From Candidatus Saganbacteria bacterium (GTDB lineage: Bacteria > Margulisbacteria > WOR-1 > O2-12-FULL-45-9 > XYB2-FULL-48-7), in NCBI GenBank assembly GCA_016939335.1, contig JAFGHC010000014.1:1-37722 (forward strand): a stretch of DNA of 37,722 nt. The letters run 5' to 3'. This document shows, piece by piece, positions 8,327 through 16,061 of this stretch; position 1 is the stretch's first letter; each line of letters begins with the position of its first letter. The notes under the pieces are model-generated. The model saw nothing but the letters and a program-made list of their open reading frames with translations. It searched no databases and was not told where the DNA came from. Both the position numbers and the translations under genes were made by a program.

Positions 8327-8991
8327 TGGCAAGATCTCTGATAGTCGTTAGTTGTTTGTTGTTAGTTGTTAGTTTAGTCGGCTGCGCCAAGACCGTCACG
8401 AACGTCAACTTCGGCTCAACGCTGACGGTGACCGTAACGCTGCGCGGCAGCGCCGACGTGACGAACAACCGCTACTTCCTGGTCTTGAGCTCCAGCCCCA
8501 CTTTTAAGGTGCCGCTGCCGCCGCCCAACAATTATGTCGGCGGCATCACCTATGAATTCCTTGAGCCGGACGGCACGCTTCCTAAAGACGGAATTACTTC
8601 GCTTGAGGCCTATTACACCAATTATTTTTCCACCTGGTCGGGTTATGTCGTGCTTAAAAGCGGCGGTTACTTTATCACTCCCGGGCCTTTCAGCCAGGGG
8701 GTGGCGATCAGCCAGCCCTTGCTCTCGCTTTACACTCCGGGCAGCAATAAGTTGAGCTTTAATTTCTCCTTGAGCCAGCTGTTCGCCTCGGGCGTGCCGG
8801 CGACCGCTTACTTTGATCTTGTCGCGGTCCCCTGGCCGGCGGCCGGCTACAAATACGCGGCCGATCATCTTGAGTCGACCAATGCTTATGTTTCGACTTT
8901 GAGCGGTTCGCTGCAGACGGTGACCGACCCGGCCGATACGTCGGTCGACCCGGCGTGCGATATCCTGACCTGTGAGGTGACAGTGCAGTAG
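8326..8991 (+). CDS. Predicted lipoprotein of unknown function, 221 aa
   Basis: Type II signal peptide MARSLIVVSCLLLVVSLVGC, with lipobox LVGC and Cys20 as the lipidation site. The mature part is Ser/Thr/Val/Tyr-rich and looks like a beta-sandwich (TLTVTVTLRGSADV, NKLSFNFSLSQLF). It has two Cys near the C-terminus (DPACDILTCEV). It overlaps the lptD stop by one base and has an AGGAGA ribosome site. The position after lptD is where a functional LptE analogue might sit, but no sequence similarity to LptE is claimed. The hydrophobic signal core is encoded by a heptamer array (8347-8374). Confidence 0.75.
   Translation: MARSLIVVSCLLLVVSLVGCAKTVTNVNFGSTLTVTVTLRGSADVTNNRYFLVLSSSPTFKVPLPPPNNYVGGITYEFLEPDGTLPKDGITSLEAYYTNYFSTWSGYVVLKSGGYFITPGPFSQGVAISQPLLSLYTPGSNKLSFNFSLSQLFASGVPATAYFDLVAVPWPAAGYKYAADHLESTNAYVSTLSGSLQTVTDPADTSVDPACDILTCEVTVQ
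8347..8374. repeat. Heptamer array (GTTAGTT)4 inside a signal peptide
   Basis: GTTAGTT-GTTTGTT-GTTAGTT-GTTAGTT in exact 7-nt register, within the coding sequence of the lipoprotein. All three reading frames of the unit give only Val, Ser, Leu, Cys or Phe codons, so the array encodes the hydrophobic core of the signal peptide whatever its phase. Confidence 0.8.
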
Positions 8992-9012
8992 GCGGGGTGT
9001 AAGGGGGCCCTT

Positions 9013-9155
9013 AAATAACAAATAACAAGCATCAAACAACAAACAAATTCTAAATCACAATGGCCAAAGGGGATAGGCTTTGCCGGTTTTGAACATTAGG
9101 ATTTCGGTAATTCGGTATTGTTTGCTATTTGTAATTTGTTATTTGTGATTTTAAT
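9013..9155. repeat. Inverted pair of heptamer arrays upstream of lnt
   Basis: Left: AAATAAC twice, AAGCATC, AAACAAC, AAACAAA, TTCTAAA (9013-9054). Right: TTTGCTA, TTTGTAA, TTTGTTA, TTTGTGA, TTTTAAT (9121-9155). Exact 7-nt spacing on both sides; the arms are complementary in style (AAATAAC / GTTATTT). They fill most of the 203-bp lipoprotein-lnt gap, which has no ORF. Confidence 0.75.
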
Positions 9156-9194
9156 GTAAAATATATTCTGGTAATCTGAAATCTGGCAATAAGT

Positions 9195-10595
9195 ATGAAT
9201 ATTATACTATCGATAATTTCAGGCATACTGCTGGCCCTGTCTTTCCCCAAATTCTCGCTCTGGCCGCTGGCCTGGGTGGCACTGGTGCCGTTTTTTTACG
9301 CTCTTAATAGAACTGAAACGGGCAAGCAGGCCCTGCTCTGCGGCCTCTGGTTCGGCCTCGTCTTTTTCGGGATAAACCTTTTCTGGGTGACTTCACTTTC
9401 CCGGTTCGCCGGCTGGTGGGCGGTGACGGGGTGGGCGAGTTTGGCCATTTTTCAAACGTTGTTCGTCCTTATTCTTGTCCTGATTTTTAGAGTTATCAGT
9501 TATAAGTTATCAGTTATCAGTTACCGCCCGCTTATCTTTTCTTTGCTCTGGATAGCGGTAGAATGGCTGCGCGCGTCCGGGCCGTTCGGCGTGACGGGGG
9601 GCGGCGTCGGCTACTCGCAGGCCCATTTCCTCCCGCTGGTCCAGATCGCTTCTTTTGCCCAGGTTTACGGCGTCAGCTTCATTGTCGTTTTCTTCAACGC
9701 GTCGCTGGCTGAAGTAGCGGCGACCTTCAGGTCGCCATTTCGGAATGGCGGTCTAAAGACCGCCGCTACATCTTTGTTTTGCGCCGTATTATTAATTGTT
9801 TTAGCGATAGCTTACGGGACTACCACAATTCGTCATTCGTCATTCGTCATTCGGAATTTCCCCAAGCTTGCTCTCATCCAGCCCAACGTCGACCAGTTCG
9901 ACCGAATGAATCCGCGGCTGATCGTTCAGGTTTACGGCCTGCATGAGGGGATGACCCGGCAGGCCGCCGCGGCGGGCAAGCCGGAGATCATCGTCTGGCC
10001 GGAAACGGCGGTTTTCACTTATTTACTTCATGACGCGGCTTTTTTGCCGCGCGTACAAAAGCTGGCCCGGGAGGTGAATGCCTGGCTGCTCATCGGCACG
10101 CCCGATTTCGACGGGCGGGGCGGGGCGTTCAATTCTCTGGTCTCGCTGTCGCCCTCCGGCGAGATCGTTTCCCTGTACAATAAAGAACGGCTGGTGCCGT
10201 TCGGCGAATACCTCCCCTTCAGATCGATCTTGTACCCGTTGCTCAAGGGGACCGGTTATTTCGGTTCGGTCTTCAGTCCCGACCCGCGGCCCGGAATGAT
10301 CCTGGCCGGGCGCAGCAGGATCGCCGCGGCGATCTGCTTTGAATCGACTTTTCCCGATCTGGTCAGGCAGCGCGCCGGCCAGGGGGCCGACTTTATCCTG
10401 ACGGTCACCAACGACGCCTGGTTCGCTGATTCAGCCGCACCCTATCAGCATTTCGAGGCGGGGATCTTCCGGGCGGTGGAGAACCGCAAATATTTCGTGC
10501 AGGTCGGCAACACCGGCTTTTCGGGCGTGATCGATCCGTACGGGCGGATACTGCGCAAAAGTGAATTGAACAGGCGCGAAACCGTCTATTTTTGA
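9195..10595 (+). CDS. lnt: Apolipoprotein N-acyltransferase
   Basis: Transfers a third acyl chain to lipoprotein N-termini in the inner membrane. The first ~210 residues hold several hydrophobic helices, followed by a carbon-nitrogen hydrolase domain. The catalytic triad is recognisable: Glu in IIVWPETAVFTY, Lys in LYNKERLVPFGEYLPF, Cys in AAICFESTFPDL. At 466 aa it is slightly short compared with about 510 in E. coli. The coding sequence contains two heptamer arrays and one REP doublet, all in interhelical or linker stretches, yet the frame is open. It overlaps metF convergently by 10 bp. It follows a lipoprotein gene, a natural substrate. Confidence 0.92.
   Translation: MNIILSIISGILLALSFPKFSLWPLAWVALVPFFYALNRTETGKQALLCGLWFGLVFFGINLFWVTSLSRFAGWWAVTGWASLAIFQTLFVLILVLIFRVISYKLSVISYRPLIFSLLWIAVEWLRASGPFGVTGGGVGYSQAHFLPLVQIASFAQVYGVSFIVVFFNASLAEVAATFRSPFRNGGLKTAATSLFCAVLLIVLAIAYGTTTIRHSSFVIRNFPKLALIQPNVDQFDRMNPRLIVQVYGLHEGMTRQAAAAGKPEIIVWPETAVFTYLLHDAAFLPRVQKLAREVNAWLLIGTPDFDGRGGAFNSLVSLSPSGEIVSLYNKERLVPFGEYLPFRSILYPLLKGTGYFGSVFSPDPRPGMILAGRSRIAAAICFESTFPDLVRQRAGQGADFILTVTNDAWFADSAAPYQHFEAGIFRAVENRKYFVQVGNTGFSGVIDPYGRILRKSELNRRETVYF
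9492..9526. repeat. Heptamer array (GTTATCA)5 inside lnt
   Basis: GTTATCA-GTTATAA-GTTATCA-GTTATCA-GTTACCG in exact 7-nt register, encoding VISYKLSVISYRP between two membrane helices of Lnt. Confidence 0.8.
9714..9769. repeat. REP-like doublet inside lnt
   Basis: Two perfect 7-bp hairpins, GGCGACC-TTCA-GGTCGCC (9719-9736) and GGCGGTC-TAAA-GACCGCC (9747-9764). They are enclosed by a GTAGC/GCTAC outer stem, with ATT/AAT pairing around a TCGG turn, so the unit can fold as a closed three-way structure. It encodes EVAATFRSPFRNGGLKTAAT. The second half recurs in proA (30591-30618). Confidence 0.82.
9828..9862. repeat. Heptamer array (ATTCGTC)n inside lnt
   Basis: ATTCGTC three times, then ATTCGGA and ATTTCCC, in 7-nt register. 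It encodes IRHSSFVIRNFP, the linker between the last N-terminal helix and the hydrolase domain of Lnt. The unit is the same word as in the ricT-rpsU array. Confidence 0.78.
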
Positions 10596-11454
10596 AATTC
10601 CAATTGCTTAAGTATCGTGGCGATCGGCTCCGCCTGGTTCATGACGAAGAAGTGAAGCCCGGGGACGCCGGCGGCCAGCAGCTGGCGGGCCTGGCAGACG
10701 GCTTGTTCGGTCCCGATCTGTTTGATCGCCTTAAGATCATCTTTGTGGCTTTCCAGTTCTTTTAATAAAATCTCCGGTATTTTGGCGCTGCAGACCTCGG
10801 TCATCCTTTTGATCTGATGATAACCGGTGATCGGCATCAGGCCGGGGATGATCGGCGCTTTGATGCCGGCTTTTTCGCAGCGCCCGACAAAATCGAAGTA
10901 ATGACGGTTGTCGAAAAAGAGCTGGGTGATAACGTATTCAGCGCCGGCCGCCATTTTTTGCTTTAAATATTCGACGTCGGCCGCCGGGCCGGGTGCGTTG
11001 GGATGGCCTTCGGGAAAACCGGCGGCGCCGACGCAGAACCGGGGCTTCTTCTCTTTGATGAAAGCGATCAGTTCCTTGGCCAGCCGGAAGCCGTTCCGGG
11101 GCGGGGTGAAATCGGCGGCGCCTTCGGGCGGGTCGCCGCGCAGGGCAAGAATGTTCTCGACGCCGAGCTTTTCCAATTCAGCGATCTGTTGGGCAATGTC
11201 ATCCCTGGTCGCGGCCACGCAGGTCAGGTGGGCGACCGGCTCGAGCCCGAACCTGTTTTTTATCTCTTTGACCCAGAAGAAAGTTTTCTCCCGCGTCTTG
11301 CCCATCGCGCCATAGGTGACCGACACGAAGTCCGGCCGGAAGGCGTTCAGTTTGCCGATCACTTCGAACAGATGTTTTTCCTGTTCCGGGGTTTTGGGCG
11401 GAAAGAACTCGAAGGAGAGGGCGGGGGACTTTTTATTGAAAGCTTCAGTCACCT

Positions 11455-11458
<4 letters not shown>
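10586..11458 (-). CDS. metF: 5,10-methylenetetrahydrofolate reductase
   Basis: Flavin-dependent reduction of methylene-THF to methyl-THF for methionine synthesis. The 290-aa TIM-barrel protein has the N-terminal catalytic SFEFFPPKTPEQE (about 14-26), VSVTYGAMGKTREKT, ILALRGDPPEG (folate/FAD region) and VITQLFFDNRHYFDF. No eukaryotic-type regulatory domain is present. The start codon overlaps the lysS stop (ATGA), so it is coupled to lysS. The 3' end overlaps the lnt 3' end by 10 bp in convergent orientation, and no terminator is visible between them. Confidence 0.93.
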
Positions 11459-12972
<1,514 letters not shown>

Positions 12973-12973
12973 G

Positions 12974-13013
12974 CTTAACTTATAACCTATAACCGATAAC
13001 TTATAACTTTTTT
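12974..13013. repeat. Heptamer array in the coaX-lysS gap
   Basis: Plus strand CTTATAA-CCTATAA-CCGATAA-CTTATAA-CTTTTTT (12979-13013). It begins right at the coaX stop (13012-13014) and ends 6 nt before the lysS ATG, filling the intergenic space. In the sense direction the unit is GTTATNN, as in the first lnt array. Confidence 0.78.
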
Positions 13014-13749
13014 ACTTACGCAACTCCGAAATCAATCGCAGGCCCTTAAGCGTTAGCTTATCGTCTATTATATCAACAATGCTGGTGTACTTACAAATTA
13101 GCTTGGCCAGCCCGCCCGTAGCGATTACCTTCACTTTTGACTTTTGACTTTTGACTTTTGACTTTATTCTTCCGATCATTCCCTCAACCAACGCGACATA
13201 GCCGAAGACCAGCCCGCTGCGCATCGCCTCGACCGTATCTTTGCCGATGACACTGGGGGGGGCTTTGACCTCGATCCTCGGCAGCTTGGCGGTCCGCTCG
13301 TGCAGCGCGTCGCGCGCCAGCAGCAGTCCCGGGGAGATCGCGCCGCCCAGGTACTCGCCGCGCGCGGTGACGACGTCAAACGTGGTAGCGGTGCCAAAGT
13401 CGACGATGATCGCCGGCCCGCCGTAGAGCTTGTGAGCGGCCAGCGCGTCGACCAGCCGGTCGGCGCCGACCTCGCCCGGCCTCTTGAGTTTGACCGCGAT
13501 CACCGGGATATTCCTCCAGTCGACAAAATGAGGTTTAAGGCCGAAGCGCCGATGGGCTTCCCCTGCCAGGCGGCGGTTGAGGCCGGGAACGACGCTCGAA
13601 ATGATCACCTGATCGACCCGGCCGTTGAGCGGCGGGAATTTGAAGCCAGCGGTCGGGACCCGGAGTTCCCTGATCAGCTTCTTCTTTTCGAAAAGCCCGA
13701 AACTTACGGCGGTATTGCCCGCGTCAATGGTTAGCGTTCTGGCGGCCAT
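13012..13749 (-). CDS. coaX: Type III pantothenate kinase
   Basis: First step of coenzyme A synthesis, with an ASKHA fold. Seen: N-terminal phosphate loop TIDAGNTAVSFGLF (about 6-19), GADRLVDALAAHKLYGG (about 97-113), IIVDFGTATTFDVV with the catalytic-region Asp, and EYLGGAISPGLLLARDALHERTAKLP. The length of 245 aa is typical. A stretch near residues 195-206 (KSKVKSQKSKVK) is encoded by a perfect heptamer array, probably a surface loop insertion. The gene probably starts as a leaderless mRNA from TGATATAAT 7 nt upstream. Confidence 0.92.
   Translation of the reverse strand: MAARTLTIDAGNTAVSFGLFEKKKLIRELRVPTAGFKFPPLNGRVDQVIISSVVPGLNRRLAGEAHRRFGLKPHFVDWRNIPVIAVKLKRPGEVGADRLVDALAAHKLYGGPAIIVDFGTATTFDVVTARGEYLGGAISPGLLLARDALHERTAKLPRIEVKAPPSVIGKDTVEAMRSGLVFGYVALVEGMIGRIKSKVKSQKSKVKVIATGGLAKLICKYTSIVDIIDDKLTLKGLRLISELRK
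13134..13161. repeat. Perfect (CTTTTGA)4 heptamer array inside coaX
   Basis: Four identical tandem 7-mers on the plus strand (TCAAAAG in the coding sense). They encode a Lys/Ser/Val-rich stretch between GMIGRI and VIATGG of CoaX. Confidence 0.85.
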
Positions 13750-13756
13750 TGGCAGA

Positions 13757-13765
13757 ATTATATCA
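13757..13765 (-). promoter_or_regulatory. Extended -10 (TGATATAAT) before coaX
   Basis: Minus-strand TGATATAAT ends 7 nt before the coaX ATG; there is no Shine-Dalgarno and no good -35. This is compatible with a leaderless transcript. Confidence 0.6.
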
Positions 13766-13803
13766 TGCCGTTGGCGGCAGATATTTGCTTTGCGGGGCGC
13801 GGC

Positions 13804-13833
13804 TTGACGCCGCAGCTTGCCGGTTTGTATAAT
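13804..13833 (+). promoter_or_regulatory. Sigma-70-like promoter of the histidine kinase gene
   Basis: TTGACG (13804-13809), an 18-bp spacer and TATAAT (13828-13833). The expected start is near 13840, 14 nt before the first candidate start codon (TTG 13854). It is the best two-box promoter in the window. Confidence 0.7.
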
Positions 13834-13853
13834 ATGGGGCCGCTAAACACGCC

Positions 13854-14822
13854 TTGCGGCAGGGGGTGGGTTCCCTGGGTTTGGTCCTTGTTATTTCGGT
13901 CGTTTTTTTGGCCTTGGCGATAATCATGTCCCTTAGCCTGACTCGCTACCGGGGCTTGCGGGTCGCGGGCTATTTGTTCGCTTTTGCCTTTGCCGCGATG
14001 GCCGTAGTCCGGCTCGCCGCCCTCCTGCAATTCCCGCCGCATATCGAGATCGAACCTGACATTAACGTTCAGCTGACAACCGCCCTGACGCTGGCGCTGC
14101 TCGTCATCAGTTTGCTGTTCTTAAAAAGGGAGCATGAACAGGTCGTTGAGCTGCAGTTGTTGCGGGACGACATGCAGAGAACGATCATCCATGATCTGAA
14201 GAACCCGCTGGCCACGGTCGCTTTGGCCGTTGATCTGCTGCAAAGCGGGACATTAGGTAACCTGAGCGCAGAACAGAGGACCTCGGTAAATGATGCCTGG
14301 CTGTCCGCGAAAAGACTGGCCGTCCTGGTGAACAACCTCAATGACATTAACACGATCGAAGATGCCGGGTTCAAGCTCCGCCGGTCGTCTTTTCCGGCCG
14401 GGGAGCTCATGAAGGAACTAAGCTGGATGTACGATTACGCGAAAAGGAACGGCAAAGCCCTGAGGATCACGGGCGAAACGGTCACGGTCGTTGCCGACCG
14501 TGGACTGCTGGCCCGGGTGCTTGAGAACCTGGTCTCGAACGCCATCAAGTACGCCCAGAGGGAGAGTGAGATAATTTTGAGCGTCTCGTCCGCGGCCGGC
14601 GGCGCGCGGTTTGAAGTTGCCGACCGGGGGCCGGGGATCTCGAGGGAGAATCGCGCGCGGCTGTTCAAAAAATATTCCCGGCTGGAGAACACCGGCAGCC
14701 GGCCGGGAGCCGGCCTGGGGCTCTATTTCTGCAAACTGGCTGTCGAGCTGCACGGCGGCCGGATCGGCGTCGAATCGAAGCCGGGGCACGGCGCCAGGTT
14801 CTTTTTCACTCTCCCCGCTTGA
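13854..14822 (+). CDS. Membrane sensor histidine kinase (orphan)
   Basis: Two or three N-terminal hydrophobic helices span about residues 8-30, 38-60 and 72-90. The phosphoacceptor H-box is IIHDLKNPLATVALAVDLL (about 111-129). The ATPase core has the N-box RVLENLVSNAIKYA, G1 FEVADRGPGIS, F-like FKKYSRLENTGS and G2 GAGLGLYFCKLAVELHGG. There is no extracytoplasmic sensor domain of any size, and no response regulator next to it. The start is uncertain: TTG 13854, GTG 13866 or TTG 13881 are possible after the promoter. It faces the MscS gene tail to tail, so an osmosensing role is conceivable but unproven. Confidence 0.85.
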   Translation: MRQGVGSLGLVLVISVVFLALAIIMSLSLTRYRGLRVAGYLFAFAFAAMAVVRLAALLQFPPHIEIEPDINVQLTTALTLALLVISLLFLKREHEQVVELQLLRDDMQRTIIHDLKNPLATVALAVDLLQSGTLGNLSAEQRTSVNDAWLSAKRLAVLVNNLNDINTIEDAGFKLRRSSFPAGELMKELSWMYDYAKRNGKALRITGETVTVVADRGLLARVLENLVSNAIKYAQRESEIILSVSSAAGGARFEVADRGPGISRENRARLFKKYSRLENTGSRPGAGLGLYFCKLAVELHGGRIGVESKPGHGARFFFTLPA

Positions 14823-14833
14823 AGTAGCGACCT

Positions 14834-15889
14834 TTAATCCTGTTCCCCCTGCAGTTTGACCGTTCGCACCGGGAAGGGGATCTCGATCTTTTCCTCGCGG
14901 TAGCGTTCGTGGAGCGCCTTGATGAATTCGTGGCTGACGAGGTAGCGGTCGGTGTACTCCCTGACGCGCAGGATGACGGTAAAACCGACACTGAAATCGC
15001 CGAAAGTGTGATAACGGATGAACGGGGTAAAGCCCGGCACGCCGCCGGCGGTCTTCTCCAGCACCACTTTGGCCACCTCTACGGTCACCCGCTCGACCCT
15101 GGCCAGATCGCTTCCATAGCCGACCCCGACCTCCACCAGGCACGCCTGCTCCGACTCCGGCAGGTGGTAATTGGTGATCACGGTCTGTGCCAGCTTGCTG
15201 TTGGGAACGATGACGATGTTGTTCGGTAATGTGCGGACCCGCGTCTCCCGCCAGCTGATCTTCTCCACGAACCCCTTGAGGCCGTTATCAAGCTCGATGA
15301 AATCGCCCAGCCTGACCGACTGGCTGACCAGCAGGTAGACGCCGGCAAAGAAATTCCCCAGCGTGTCCTGCAGCGCCAGGCCGACGGCCAGGCCGGCGAT
15401 CCCCAGCGAGGCGAGGACCGGCGTGACCGAGACGCCGAAAAGGTCGAGGAGCATCACCAGGCCGGTCCCCCAGGCGGCGAGCCGGGCGAGATTGGCAAGC
15501 GACGGATAGACGTTGCGCAGGCCGGCGTTGTTCTCGGCCGCCACCCGGGCGAGATTGATCAGGAGCCGGATCGCGAGGTAGAGCGCCGCGAAAGCGACCG
15601 TCAGCGCCGCCCCGCGGTCGATCCGGACGCCGATGAAACGCGGGAGCTCAAAGTAGCGCGCGACAGCGAAGAGGCCGATAACGACCATCAGCAGCCAAAG
15701 CGGGAACCGCGCTTCTTCCAGCAAGAGGTCGTCAAGCTTGGTGGCGGTCTTCCTCACCAGCCGCCGGGCGATCCGGTCGAAGTTGGCGATCACCAGCCAG
15801 CCGAGGCCGAGCCAGAGCAGGTAAGCTGTCCCCGCGGCGAGCACCGAACGGTTGGCGAGCAGATGGAAAAAACTGTCAAATCTGGCCAC
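14834..15889 (-). CDS. Mechanosensitive ion channel of the MscS family
   Basis: Opens under membrane tension to release solutes during hypo-osmotic shock. Hydrophobic helices lie at about 14-35, 62-80, 93-115 and 135-155. The pore-lining TM3 carries SLGIAGLAVGLALQDTLGNFFAG, followed by the beta-domain (LGDFIELDNGLKGFVEKISWRETRVRT) and NNIVIVPNSKLAQTVITNY typical of MscS. The C-terminal alpha/beta domain ends PVRTVKLQGEQD. I prefer GTG 15889 over TTG 15895 because TGGTATAAG ends exactly 8 nt before it. It is divergent from the trehalose operon. Confidence 0.88.
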   Translation of the reverse strand: MARFDSFFHLLANRSVLAAGTAYLLWLGLGWLVIANFDRIARRLVRKTATKLDDLLLEEARFPLWLLMVVIGLFAVARYFELPRFIGVRIDRGAALTVAFAALYLAIRLLINLARVAAENNAGLRNVYPSLANLARLAAWGTGLVMLLDLFGVSVTPVLASLGIAGLAVGLALQDTLGNFFAGVYLLVSQSVRLGDFIELDNGLKGFVEKISWRETRVRTLPNNIVIVPNSKLAQTVITNYHLPESEQACLVEVGVGYGSDLARVERVTVEVAKVVLEKTAGGVPGFTPFIRYHTFGDFSVGFTVILRVREYTDRYLVSHEFIKALHERYREEKIEIPFPVRTVKLQGEQD

Positions 15890-15897
15890 GGACAAAT

Positions 15898-15906
15898 CTT
15901 ATACCA
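15898..15906 (-). promoter_or_regulatory. Extended -10 (TGGTATAAG) before mscS
   Basis: Ends 8 nt before GTG 15889 on the minus strand; there is no Shine-Dalgarno. The spacing matches the other leaderless-type sites. Confidence 0.5.
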
Positions 15907-15971
15907 CCGTCAGTTTTTCCGTCAAGCGGGTATTTTTCCGCTTGCCGCCCCCCCCCAGTTCGCGTCCGGCC

Positions 15972-15999
15972 TTGCAGCGGCGAATAAATAGTTTATAAT
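15972..15999 (+). promoter_or_regulatory. Promoter of the trehalose operon
   Basis: TTGCAG (15972-15977), 16-bp spacer, TATAAT (15994-15999), giving a leader of about 55 nt before ATG 16062. The leader carries AAGGAGGG, so this operon, unlike its neighbours, uses a conventional leadered start. Confidence 0.6.
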
Positions 16000-16061
16000 T
16001 AAACAGAAAAGAGCCCGAAGAGGATACTGCCGCTCCGTTATTGCGTATGCAAGGAGGGCCG

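Noticed and set aside
13134-13161. Heptamer arrays as a CRISPR
   Set aside because: Units are 7 nt without spacers; no cas genes are present.
15948-15956. Run of nine C residues before the trehalose operon as a phase-variable tract
   Set aside because: It lies outside both genes and upstream of the -35 box; no sign of function, and homopolymer length may be a sequencing artefact.
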